From assembly GCF_036226465.1 (NCBI RefSeq), contig NZ_CP108476.1, forward strand, positions 1,364,001 to 1,428,000: a DNA stretch of 64,000 nucleotides, read 5' to 3'. This stretch comes from Kitasatospora sp. NBC_01250. Lineage in GTDB: Bacteria; Actinomycetota; Actinomycetes; Streptomycetales; Streptomycetaceae. This document shows positions 23,236 through 31,376 of the stretch, one piece after another (within the stretch, counting starts at the first letter, position 1; each line of letters opens with the position of its first letter). Under the pieces are notes generated by a model. It saw only the letters and a list, made by a program, of their open reading frames with translations. It did no database searches and was not told the DNA's origin. Made by a program: the position numbers and the translations under genes.

Positions 23236-24684
23236 ATGACCTACCAGTCGGGCGAGTTGCCGATCAACCAGGCACGGGCCGACGAGTTGCCCATCCCTGC
23301 CGTGGCCGCGGACGAGCTGCTGCCCGAGACGCGCCGGGCCCTGCTGCACCGCCTCGCCGTCGGACAGGCACAGGGCCGGACGCCCTCGCTGGTCGGCCTG
23401 GTGGCGCGCGGCGGCCACCGGGTCTGGAGCGGTGGCCGGAGCATGATCGAGGGCCACGCGCCGGACGAGAACACGCAGTACCGGATCGGCTCGATCACCA
23501 AGTCCTTCGCCGCGGTGCTGGTGCTGCGCCTGCGCGACGAGGGCCTGCTCGACCTGGCCGATCCGCTGGAGCAGCACCTGCCGGGCACCTCGGCCGGGCG
23601 GGCCACGATCCGCGAACTGCTCAGCCACACGGCCGGGCTGGCCGCCGAGACGCCGGGCCCGTGGTGGGAGCGGACCGACGGCTCGCACCGCCCGGAGCTG
23701 GGCAACCTGCTGGAGGAGCAGCCGTTCCGCCACCCGGCCGGCGAGCGCCACCACTACTCCAACCCCGGCTACGCGCTGCTCGGCGCGCTGGTGGCCAAGG
23801 TGCGTCGGCTGCCGTGGGGCGAGGTGCTGCGCCAGGAGGTGCTCGATCCGCTCGGCCTGACCCGCACCACGCTGCTGCCGCAGGCCCCGCACGCGGGCGG
23901 GTTCGCCGTGCACCCGTGGGCGGACGTGATGCTCCCCGAGCCGCTCACCGACACCGGCCTGATGGCGCCGGCCGGGCAGCTCTGGTCCACCGCCGCCGAC
24001 CTCGCCCGCTGGGCCTCCTTCCTGGCCGGCACGCTCCCGGGCGGCGCGGAGAAGGTCCTGGCCCCCGCCACGCTGGCCGAGATGCGCCGCCCCGCCGCCG
24101 GCCCGGACCGTGACGACTGGACCTCCTGCTTCGGACTGGGCCTGCAGCTGTCCCGGCAGGACGGGCGGCTGCTGGTCGGCCACGGCGGCTCGATGCCCGG
24201 CTTCCTGGCCGGCCTGTGGTTCAGCCCCGAGGACGACGTGGCAGCGATCACCCTCACCAATGTCACCGCCGGCTCCGGGCTCGGGACGGTGGCCCCCGAC
24301 CTGATCCGGATCGTCGCCGAGCGCGAACCGCTGCTGCCCACCGCCTGGCGCCCGTTCACCGACGCCGATCCCGACCTGCTCGCACTGACCGGCCCCTGGT
24401 ACTGGGGACCCACCGCGCTGGCCCTGCACCTGCGGGCGGACCGGGCCCTGGAGCTCACCGCGCTGAGCGGCCCCGCCCGCACCTCCCGCTTCCTGCCCGA
24501 GCCGGACGGCAGCTGGGTCGGGCTCGACGGCTACTACGCGGGCGAGCCGCTGCGCGTGGTGCGCGCCGAGGACGGCTCGGTCAGCCACCTCGACGTGGCG
24601 GGCTTCGTGCTGACCCGCGGCGCCTACCAGCCGGCCGCGGTGGTGCCCGGCGACGTCGACCCGCAGGGGTGGCACGCGGGCTGA
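23236..24684 (+). CDS. Serine hydrolase of the beta-lactamase/penicillin-binding superfamily (482 aa)
   Basis: The class C-type active site is complete: S-x-x-K in RIGSITKSFAAVL, Y-x-N in HHYSNPGYALLG, and HGG in LVGHGGSMPGF. A C-terminal domain of about 130 residues (from DADPDLLALTGPWYWG) is the lipocalin-like extension seen in D-aminopeptidase or esterase homologues. No signal peptide is evident, so a cytoplasmic peptidase or esterase is more likely than a wall enzyme. It ends in a TGAC-rich microsatellite region. Confidence 0.88.
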   Translation: MTYQSGELPINQARADELPIPAVAADELLPETRRALLHRLAVGQAQGRTPSLVGLVARGGHRVWSGGRSMIEGHAPDENTQYRIGSITKSFAAVLVLRLRDEGLLDLADPLEQHLPGTSAGRATIRELLSHTAGLAAETPGPWWERTDGSHRPELGNLLEEQPFRHPAGERHHYSNPGYALLGALVAKVRRLPWGEVLRQEVLDPLGLTRTTLLPQAPHAGGFAVHPWADVMLPEPLTDTGLMAPAGQLWSTAADLARWASFLAGTLPGGAEKVLAPATLAEMRRPAAGPDRDDWTSCFGLGLQLSRQDGRLLVGHGGSMPGFLAGLWFSPEDDVAAITLTNVTAGSGLGTVAPDLIRIVAEREPLLPTAWRPFTDADPDLLALTGPWYWGPTALALHLRADRALELTALSGPARTSRFLPEPDGSWVGLDGYYAGEPLRVVRAEDGSVSHLDVAGFVLTRGAYQPAAVVPGDVDPQGWHAG

Positions 24685-24719
24685 CGCGGCGCGGGCGGGC
24701 TCGGCGTCGGCTGACGCGG

Positions 24720-24758
24720 CGCTGGCTGGCTGACTGGCTGGCTGACTGACTGACTGAC
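24720..24758. repeat. Tetranucleotide microsatellite (GGCT/GACT)
   Basis: About nine to ten 4-base units of the form GGCT or GACT run in tandem, 36 bases after the serine hydrolase stop. Three copies of GCTGACGCGG flank it. Probably a slippage product in non-coding DNA. Confidence 0.7.
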
Positions 24759-24788
24759 GCGGTGCGGGCTGACGAAAATTCATATCAC

Positions 24789-24820
24789 GGGGCGATAACG
24801 ATGCGAATCGTTATCGCCCC
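24789..24820. terminator. Perfect 14-bp hairpin; terminator or metal-regulator-like site
   Basis: Stem 24789-24802 pairs perfectly with 24807-24820 around a GCGA loop. It can end the serine hydrolase transcript. Its AT-rich inner core, GATAACGAT...ATCGTTATC, is unlike other terminators here and resembles Fur-family operators in layout, so a regulatory role for the downstream riboswitch promoter is possible. Confidence 0.6.
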
Positions 24821-24954
24821 TCCAGCTTCGGCATGAGACACCTCACATTGCCCTGTGACAGCGCCTCCTGGCTTGAGATGGGACCTTCGACCTGTCTACG
24901 GTGCATGCCGTTCGTCTCCACACGAACCCCGCTCCCCGGAACGCCGAATCCTGC

Positions 24955-25128
24955 CGCCGGATGGAACGGGCACTGTGCACTGAAGCACCACGGCAGGGGC
25001 GGGGGACCCAAGGTAAGTCGCCCCACCTGGAGCAAGGCTCCGGGCGGGGCTTGGGGTGAAGCCGCGCATTGCGCGGCCGGGCAACTCCAGCCCGAATCCG
25101 ACAGCTCACCTCGCAGGCGTGGGAGAGG
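24955..25128 (+). ncRNA. ydaO/yuaA-type c-di-AMP riboswitch (boundaries approximate)
   Basis: The leader contains the conserved blocks of this riboswitch class in order: GGGGGACCCAAGGTAAGT near 25000, GGGGTGAAGCCGCGC at about 25053, and CCGAATCCGACAGCTCACC with TCGCAGGCGT at 25091-25120. It ends with GGGAGAGGA, which is also the Shine-Dalgarno of the following gene, so ligand binding could hide the ribosome site directly. In streptomycetes this class precedes resuscitation-promoting factors and other wall hydrolases and turns them down when c-di-AMP is high. That matches the LysM hydrolase downstream. Confidence 0.85.
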
Positions 25129-25139
25129 AAACGCTTTTC

Positions 25140-25931
25140 ATGCTGTCCGTCAACGGTCGCCCCAGCCTGCCCAGCCGCGCCGCCATCAAGCGCGCGATCG
25201 CCACCGCCGTCATCGTCGGCGCCGGCGCCGGTCTGCCCATGATCACCGCCGGTGGCGCCAGCGCCACGCCGATCCACTCCGGTTCGCACGGCTACACCGC
25301 GCAGCACGAGTCGGCCGCCGCCGCTCCGGCCGCCGCCCCGGCCGCCCAGGCTCCCGCCGGCTACACCGTGCAGGACGGCGACTGGCTGTCCAAGATCGCC
25401 ACCAGCCACAACGTGCAGGGCGGCTGGCAGAAGCTCTACGACCTGAACAAGTCGGTGCTCGCCGACGGTCCGGACGTGATCTACCCCGGCCAGCACCTCG
25501 CGCTCGGCGACGCCCAGGCCCAGGCCCCGGCGCAGACCCCCGCCCCGGCCCAGGCTCCGGCCACCGCCCCGGCTCCGGCTGCCCCCGCCGCTCCGGCTGC
25601 CGCGGCCGCTCCGGCCACCCCGGCGCTGAGCGCCAACGCCAGCGTCGCCTCGCTGCAGGCGCTCGCCGCCTCGATCGTCCCGGCCGACCAGCTGGCGTCG
25701 TTCGACCAGATCATCACCCACGAGAGCGGCTGGAACGTCACCGCCACCAACCCGAGCTCCGGTGCCTACGGCCTGCCGCAGGCCCTGCCCGGCAACAAGA
25801 TGGCCTCGGCCGGCTCGGACTGGGCGACCAACCCCGCCACCCAGATCAAGTGGGCGCTGCAGTACATGAACCAGACCTACGGCAGCCCGAACCAGGCCTG
25901 GGTCTTCTGGCAGGCCCACCAGGCGTACTGA
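25140..25931 (+). CDS. Secreted LysM - transglycosylase-like cell-wall protein (263 aa)
   Basis: Signal peptide with cleavage around ITAGGASA (about residue 42). A LysM peptidoglycan-binding domain (GYTVQDGDWLSKIATSH to VIYPGQHLAL, about 74-122) follows, then an Ala/Pro/Gln linker. The C-terminal lytic-transglycosylase-like domain has the catalytic Glu in IITHESGWNV, with SSGAYGLPQALPG. The overall plan is that of Rpf-like and SLT wall hydrolases needed for spore germination and growth. The ATG at 25140 directly follows the riboswitch ribosome site. A strong terminator closes the unit. Confidence 0.93.
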   Translation: MLSVNGRPSLPSRAAIKRAIATAVIVGAGAGLPMITAGGASATPIHSGSHGYTAQHESAAAAPAAAPAAQAPAGYTVQDGDWLSKIATSHNVQGGWQKLYDLNKSVLADGPDVIYPGQHLALGDAQAQAPAQTPAPAQAPATAPAPAAPAAPAAAAAPATPALSANASVASLQALAASIVPADQLASFDQIITHESGWNVTATNPSSGAYGLPQALPGNKMASAGSDWATNPATQIKWALQYMNQTYGSPNQAWVFWQAHQAY

Positions 25932-25998
25932 TCACCCCGGTGATCAACGGCCGCCGGCCCGCCCCCATCGGGCGGTAGCGCTCGGCGGATCGTCCGCA

Positions 25999-26043
25999 GC
26001 CGTCGGCCGGCCACGGGTTTCCCACCTGTGGCCGGCCGACGGC
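25999..26043 (+). terminator. Hairpin terminator after LysM protein
   Basis: A perfect 16-bp stem (25999-26014 with 26028-26043) with a 13-nt loop, followed by TTT. Confidence 0.88.
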
Positions 26044-26081
26044 TTTGGCGCGCCTGGCTCTTGGCTCGCTGGGCCTTCGGC

Positions 26082-26208
26082 GTGCCGGGCTGTTGGTGTG
26101 CCGGGCCTTTTGTGTGCCGGGCTGTTGGTGTGCCGGGCCTTTTGTGTGCCGGGCTGTTGGTGTGCCGGGCCTTTTGTGTGCCGGCTGTTGGTGTGCCGGG
26201 CTGTTGGC
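26082..26208. repeat. Tandem array of eight 16-bp units in two alternating variants
   Basis: GTGCCGGGCTGTTGGT and GTGCCGGGCCTTTTGT alternate three times (26082-26177), followed by a 15-base unit with one G lost and a final copy. Unit length is not a multiple of three and no gene covers it, so it is a DNA-level repeat downstream of the MarR stop. On the minus strand the variant reads ACAAAAGGCCCGGCAC. Confidence 0.92.
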
Positions 26209-26278
26209 GCGCTGTCGCAGCGACGGGCTGCGCCCCGCTCGTCAGCTGCCGGGCGCCGGCCCGCCGTGCGATCCGGCG

Positions 26279-26701
26279 TCAGTCCGCCGCGCCGTACCGC
26301 ACCAGATAGCCCGCCAGCCGCGCGACGTCCTCGTCGGTCCACTCCGTGAACCGCTCGGTGAACGACTCCCGGCGCATCTCGTACGCGTGCCGCAGCAGCG
26401 CCATCCCCTGCTCGCTGGGGCGCAGGATCTGCCCGCGGTGATCCTCCGGATCCACCTCGCGGCTGAGCAGCCCCAGCTTCTCCAGAGCGCCGACCTGCCG
26501 GCTCACGGTCGACTTGTCGAGCATGAAGTACGCGGCCAGGTCGGCCGCCCGGCAGCCACCGCGCTCGTTCATCAGGTCGAGGATGCTGTACGTCACCAGG
26601 GAGAGCCCCGGGTGCAGCTGCGAGGCCTTGTGCCGGGCCCGCCGGGCGAAGGCGGTCAGCTCGCGCTGGATGATCTCGATCGACTCGTCTCGACCCGACA
26701 C
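26279..26701 (-). CDS. MarR-family transcriptional regulator (140 aa)
   Basis: Winged-helix dimer: N-terminal dimerisation helix, then CRAADLAAYFMLDKSTVSRQVGALEKLGLL (HTH, split here as helix CRAADLAAYFML and recognition DKSTVSRQVGAL), wing REVDPEDHRGQILRPSEQG, and C-terminal FTEWTDEDVARLAGYL. MarR proteins respond to phenolics, drugs or oxidants. GTG at 26701 follows a GAGAGGAAG site. The divergent gene encodes the giant STAND-WD40 protein, which it may control. Confidence 0.92.
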   Translation of the reverse strand: MSGRDESIEIIQRELTAFARRARHKASQLHPGLSLVTYSILDLMNERGGCRAADLAAYFMLDKSTVSRQVGALEKLGLLSREVDPEDHRGQILRPSEQGMALLRHAYEMRRESFTERFTEWTDEDVARLAGYLVRYGAAD

Positions 26702-26727
26702 GCGTGACCTCTTCCTCTCCCATGGTG

Positions 26728-26742
26728 GTTGCGTATTACAAC
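26728..26742. promoter_or_regulatory. Candidate MarR operator
   Basis: GTTGCGTATTACAAC has GTTG/CAAC arms around a 7-base AT-rich centre, 27 bases upstream of the MarR start and on the face toward the divergent STAND gene. MarR boxes of the TTG-n-CAA kind look like this. Weak but well placed. Confidence 0.4.
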
Positions 26743-26882
26743 ATATGTGCCACTGGCGCCGCCACTGGACCCGCGCCGATCGAGATCACAGCATGCCAGA
26801 CGGGCTGGTCACAGCCGGTAACCTGTCGACGACAGATCCGAGAAGTCGCCAAGCGCGGCCTGGCTGGCGTCGCGGGGTGCGC

Positions 26883-29800
26883 ATGGACCTGATTCCACCG
26901 GCGGACGGGGCTCCCCGGGCCACTGCCGACCAAGCGCCCGGCGCCGCGCCCGCTCACGGCCGGCCGACTGCCCATCCTCCGACTGCCGCCCGCTCCCGGG
27001 ACGAGTGCTTCGGTGCCGAGCTGCGCCGGCTGCGCACCGAGCGCGGACTGTCGCTCAGTGCCCTCTCCCGCCTGCTGCACTACAGCAAGGGCTACCTCAG
27101 CAAGATCGAGAACGGCAGCAAGCCGGCGGGCCATGACCTGGCGCGCCGCTGCGACGAGCTGCTGCGCGCCGACGGTTCGCTGCTGCGGCTGACCGAAGCC
27201 GCCGAGCCCGGGCCGACGGGGGCCGGCCCGGCCGGGCCCGGGTCAAGCGGGCCAGCCACCGACAGTGCCCTGCCGACCGCTGCCGGCCACGCGCTCGCCG
27301 TGCCACCGGCACTCGACCTGCCCTGCCCCTACCCCGGGCTGGCCGCCTTCGGCCCGCAGGACGCCCACTGGTTCGCCGGGCGCGACCACGCCCTCGCCGC
27401 GTTGCTCGACCGGCTGGCCGAGCGCGCGGGACGGGGACCGCTCGCACTGGTCGCCCCCTCGGGCGCGGGCAAGTCCTCCCTGCTGCGGGCCGGCCTGCTG
27501 CCCGCCCTCCAGCGCGGCGACCTGCCGTCCGCCCACCCGGGGGCCCGCCGTGTCCTGGTCTGCACGCCGGGTGCGCGACCGCTCTCCGTCCTGCGTCAGC
27601 TTCTTGACACCTTGTCAGTCTCCGATGCCGAGGCCGCACCCCGGCTCGTCGCGCTTCCGCCGCCCAGCGCCGAAGCCCCGCCGACACCAATGGCCGAGCC
27701 GGAACTCTCACCCTCCACTCCACCTTCACCCTCGCCCTCCGGCGTGCCCCGCCCGGCGCAGTCGGCTGCCCCGGCCCTCGGGCCGGCCCTGATCGTGGAC
27801 CAGTTCGAGGAGGTCTTCACCCTCTGCCCCGATCCCGCCGAGCGGCACGCCTTCATCCAGGCCCTCTGCGAGCTCGCCACCGTCCCGGACGACCGGCCGG
27901 CGGCCGAGGCCACCCTCGTCGTGCTGGGCGTGCGCGCCGACTTCTGCGGACGCTGCCTCGACCATCCGCAGCTGGTCCCCGTCTTCACCCGCGGCCTGCT
28001 CGCGCTCGGTCCGATGACCAGCGCGGAACTCCACGAAGCGATCACCCGCCCGGCGACGGAGGCCGGCCTGCTGCTGGAGCCGGGGCTGGCCGAAATCCTG
28101 CTGCGCGACCTCGGGCCGGTGGAGCTGCCGCTGCCCGCCGACCCGCCCCACCCGCGCGCCGAGGCCGCCGTCCTCCCCCTCCAGCCGGGTGCGGCGGGCG
28201 TGCTCCCGCTGCTCTCGCACGCGCTGCTCGCCACCTGGCAACAGCGCGAGGGGCGTGCCCTGACCGTCGCGGGCTACCTGCGCACCGGCGGGGTGCACGG
28301 TGCGATCGCGGCCACCGCCGAGAACCTCTTCGCCGGCCTGTCCGCCGAGGGCCGGCGGACGGCTCGGCACCTGCTGCTCCGCCTGATCCACCTGAGCGAG
28401 GAGAGCGAGCCGACCCGCCACCCGCTGGCCCACCAGCAGTTGCTGGCCTGGCTCTCCGCACCCGACCCGGCGGTCGAGCAGGGCGATCCGGCCGCTCTCG
28501 CCGATCCGGCGGATCTGGCTGCTCTGCCTGGTCTGCCTGCTCTGCTCGGTCTGGCCGGCCTGCCTGGGTCCCGACCCACCGGGCCGCTCGCACGATCGCG
28601 CCCACAGCTGCACCGATGGGCGCCGCGCCGGCTGCTGCCCCGCACCGCCGCCACGCCCGTGCCCGCGCCGCGCACCCCGCAGGGCGGCCCCGGCCACCGG
28701 GCCACGGCGGTGCTCGACGCCTTCGTCCAGGCCCGGCTGGTCACCGTCGACAGCCAGACCGTGCTGATCACCCATGAGGCGCTGATCCGGGCCTGGCCGC
28801 GGCTGCGCGGGTGGATCCACGCCGACCGGGCCGGTCTGCTGGTGCGCCAGCAGCTCGCCGAGGCCGCCGCCGACTGGGAGCGCGAAGGGCGCGATCCGAC
28901 GGCGCTCTACCGCGGCACCCGGCTCGCGGTCGCCTCCGAGCACCTGCGCGATCCGCGGCGCCGAGCGGAGCTGACACCCGCCGAGGCCGCCTTCCTGCGA
29001 GCCGGCCAGGCCGAGGAGGCGGAGCGGCAACGGACGCAGCGGCGGCAGCTGCGCCGACGGCGGCAACTGCTGGTCACCCTCGTGGGGCTGCTGCTGCTCG
29101 CCATCACCGCCGGCAGCGTCGCCTACCGGCAGCGGGCCGAGGCACTCATGGAGCGCCGGACCGCACTCTCCAAGGCACTCGCCGCCGAATCGGCCGCCCT
29201 CGCGGCCGGCCGCCCCGAGGAGTCGATGCTACTGGCCGACGAGGCGTTCCGGACCGCGCCGACCACCGAGGCCCGTGGCGCGCTGCTGAGCACCCAGTCC
29301 CAGGCCTTCGCCGGCCGGCTCTTCGGCCATGCCGGGCCGGTCAACGCGGTGGCCTTCAGCCCCGACTCCAGCCGCCTGGCAACGGCCAGCTCGGACGGGA
29401 CGGTGAAGATCTGGAGCGCTGCCGACCGCCGGCTCGACACCACGCTGACCGGGCACGGCGGTCCGGTGCGCGCCGTCGCCTTCGCCCCGGACGGCCAGAC
29501 CATCGCCTCCGGCAGCTCGGACGGCACGGTGCGGCTGTGGGACATGCCGGGCCGCCGGCTCCCGGTCACGCTCTTCGGCAACGGCGGCGCGGTGCGGGCC
29601 GTGGCGTTCAGCCCCGACGGGCAGACCCTGGCCTCCGCCGGGGCCGATCGCACGGTGCGGCTGTGGGACACCACCAGTCACACCCTGATCGCCGCCATGA
29701 GCGGTCACACCGACGAGGTGGTCGGCGTGGCGTTCAGCCCGGACGGCCGACTGCTGGCCTCGGCCGGCGAGGACCGCACGGTGCGGCTCTGGGACACCAC

Positions 29801-31154
29801 CACGCACGCGCAGGTGGGCACCCTCACCGGCCACGGCGACGAGGTGCTCGGTGTGGCGTTCAGCCCCGACGGACGCACCATCGCCTCGGGCAGCGCCGAC
29901 CGCACGGTGCGGCTCTGGGACACTGCCAGCCACACCCTGCTCACCACCCTCACCGGCCACAGCGACGACGTGAACGGCGTGGCCTTCACCGACGGCGGCA
30001 CGACCCTGGTGAGCGCGAGCGGCGACGGCACCGTGCGGCTCTGGGACCTGACCGCCCACCGGGTCATCGCCACGCTCTGCGGACACACCGACTACGTCCA
30101 GGGCGTGGCCGTCAGCGCGGACGGCAAGCTGATCGCCACCGCCGGCTTCGACCAGACCGCGGCGCTCTGGGAGGTCGGCGCGGAAGCCCTGACCGTGCAT
30201 CCGTTCACCGAGATCTGGCAGAGCGCGTTCAGCCCCGACGGGCGCACCCTGGCCGCGGCGGACGCCGCACACACCGTGCGGCTGTGGGATGTCGCCCGGC
30301 ATGCCGTCACCGGGGCGCTCGCGGGGCACACCGGCTCCGTCTTCGGCGTCGCCTTCAGCCCCGACGGGCGCACCCTGGCCTCGGCCGGGGCCGACCAGAC
30401 CGTCCGGCTCTGGGACCTGGCGACCCATGCCCAGCTCGCGGTGCTCACCGGTCATCAGGGATCGGTCTTCGCCGTGGCGTTCAGCCCCGACGGGCGTCTG
30501 CTGGCCTCGGCCGGCGAGGACCGCACGGTACGGCTCTGGGACGTCGGCTCCCGGCAGCCGATCGGCGTGCTGAGCGGGCACACCGACTTCGTCAACGCGG
30601 TGGCGTTCAGCCCGGACGGCCGCCTGATCGCCTCCGGCAGCGACGACCTGACGGTGCGGCTCTGGGAGGCCCGGACCAGGCGACCGCTCGCCACGCTCAG
30701 CGGCCACCGGGGTTCGGTGCGCGCGGTCGCGTTCGCCCCTGACGGGCGCACCCTGGCCAGCGCCGGCAACGACGGCACCGTACGCACCTGGGACAGCCAG
30801 GACCACAGCCTCACCGCCACCCTGACCGGACACACCGGCTCGGTGCGCGGCATCGCGTTCGCCCCCGACGGGCGCACCCTGGCCAGCGCCGGCAACGACG
30901 GCACCGTCCGCACCTGGGACACCCGGGACCACACGCTCACCGCCACCCTGACCGGACACACCGACGCCGTCTGGTCGGTCGCCTTCAGCCCCGACGGCCG
31001 CACGCTGGCCAGCAGCGGCAGCGACGGCACGATCCGGCTGTGGGACTCCAGCACCCAGGACCGCACGGCCGGGATCTGTCGGGTGGTCGGCGTCGTCAGC
31101 CCCGAGCACTGGGCCCGACTGCTGCCCGATCAGCCGTACAAGCCCGGCTGCTGA
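26883..31154 (+). CDS. HTH - novel STAND NTPase - membrane helix - 14x WD40 protein (1,423 aa)
   Basis: Residues 43-95 are a Cro/C1-type HTH (AELRRLRTERGLSLSALSR, YSKGYLSKIENG). From about 150 comes a STAND NTPase: CPYPGLAAFGPQDAHWFAGR, Walker A APSGAGKSSLLRAGLLPAL with K197, and Walker B ALIVDQFEE with D306. A transmembrane helix lies at about 728-748 (LLVTLVGLLLLAITAG). Then 14 WD40 repeats of 42 residues (about 811-1400) carry the GH...SPDG...D.TVRLWD pattern, enough for two seven-bladed propellers. Such proteins are signal-transduction or defence-like switches: the propeller senses, the NTPase oligomerises, the effector acts. Here the only effector-like module is the N-terminal HTH. A GTG two codons upstream (26877) is an alternative start. 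It is divergent from MarR. Confidence 0.92.
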   Translation: MDLIPPADGAPRATADQAPGAAPAHGRPTAHPPTAARSRDECFGAELRRLRTERGLSLSALSRLLHYSKGYLSKIENGSKPAGHDLARRCDELLRADGSLLRLTEAAEPGPTGAGPAGPGSSGPATDSALPTAAGHALAVPPALDLPCPYPGLAAFGPQDAHWFAGRDHALAALLDRLAERAGRGPLALVAPSGAGKSSLLRAGLLPALQRGDLPSAHPGARRVLVCTPGARPLSVLRQLLDTLSVSDAEAAPRLVALPPPSAEAPPTPMAEPELSPSTPPSPSPSGVPRPAQSAAPALGPALIVDQFEEVFTLCPDPAERHAFIQALCELATVPDDRPAAEATLVVLGVRADFCGRCLDHPQLVPVFTRGLLALGPMTSAELHEAITRPATEAGLLLEPGLAEILLRDLGPVELPLPADPPHPRAEAAVLPLQPGAAGVLPLLSHALLATWQQREGRALTVAGYLRTGGVHGAIAATAENLFAGLSAEGRRTARHLLLRLIHLSEESEPTRHPLAHQQLLAWLSAPDPAVEQGDPAALADPADLAALPGLPALLGLAGLPGSRPTGPLARSRPQLHRWAPRRLLPRTAATPVPAPRTPQGGPGHRATAVLDAFVQARLVTVDSQTVLITHEALIRAWPRLRGWIHADRAGLLVRQQLAEAAADWEREGRDPTALYRGTRLAVASEHLRDPRRRAELTPAEAAFLRAGQAEEAERQRTQRRQLRRRRQLLVTLVGLLLLAITAGSVAYRQRAEALMERRTALSKALAAESAALAAGRPEESMLLADEAFRTAPTTEARGALLSTQSQAFAGRLFGHAGPVNAVAFSPDSSRLATASSDGTVKIWSAADRRLDTTLTGHGGPVRAVAFAPDGQTIASGSSDGTVRLWDMPGRRLPVTLFGNGGAVRAVAFSPDGQTLASAGADRTVRLWDTTSHTLIAAMSGHTDEVVGVAFSPDGRLLASAGEDRTVRLWDTTTHAQVGTLTGHGDEVLGVAFSPDGRTIASGSADRTVRLWDTASHTLLTTLTGHSDDVNGVAFTDGGTTLVSASGDGTVRLWDLTAHRVIATLCGHTDYVQGVAVSADGKLIATAGFDQTAALWEVGAEALTVHPFTEIWQSAFSPDGRTLAAADAAHTVRLWDVARHAVTGALAGHTGSVFGVAFSPDGRTLASAGADQTVRLWDLATHAQLAVLTGHQGSVFAVAFSPDGRLLASAGEDRTVRLWDVGSRQPIGVLSGHTDFVNAVAFSPDGRLIASGSDDLTVRLWEARTRRPLATLSGHRGSVRAVAFAPDGRTLASAGNDGTVRTWDSQDHSLTATLTGHTGSVRGIAFAPDGRTLASAGNDGTVRTWDTRDHTLTATLTGHTDAVWSVAFSPDGRTLASSGSDGTIRLWDSSTQDRTAGICRVVGVVSPEHWARLLPDQPYKPGC

Positions 31155-31201
31155 CCTCCACCGACCTCCACCGAGTTCCACGACACAGCAGGTCAGCGGG
31201 G

Positions 31202-31226
31202 GTTTCCCAAAGTGTTTCCCGTTTCC
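31202..31226. promoter_or_regulatory. GTTTCCC motif cluster upstream of NlpC/P60 gene
   Basis: GTTTCCC occurs at 31202-31208 and 31214-31220 and GTTTCC at 31221-31226, about 150 bases upstream of the NlpC/P60 start. The same heptamer (as GGGAAAC and GTTTCCC) is dense at 46246-46350. Probably a protein-binding site; the protein is unknown. Confidence 0.45.
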
Positions 31227-31376
31227 TGACGATTGGGCGACGGCGATCGTCTGGACACGCCCTGCCGTCGGCGATCACTCTCGATGCATCGGCGGTCACC
31301 CGCTGAGACGGCCCCGCTCTGACGGCCCGTCCTCCTGCTGCCTGGTCAGCCACTCTCCCCTGCCCTGGAGCCCACC

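Noticed and set aside
26045..26707. Plus-strand frames over the 16-bp repeat encoding Cys/Val/Pro-rich repeats
   Set aside because: They arise from the non-coding tandem array and antisense of the MarR gene; no ribosome site or family.
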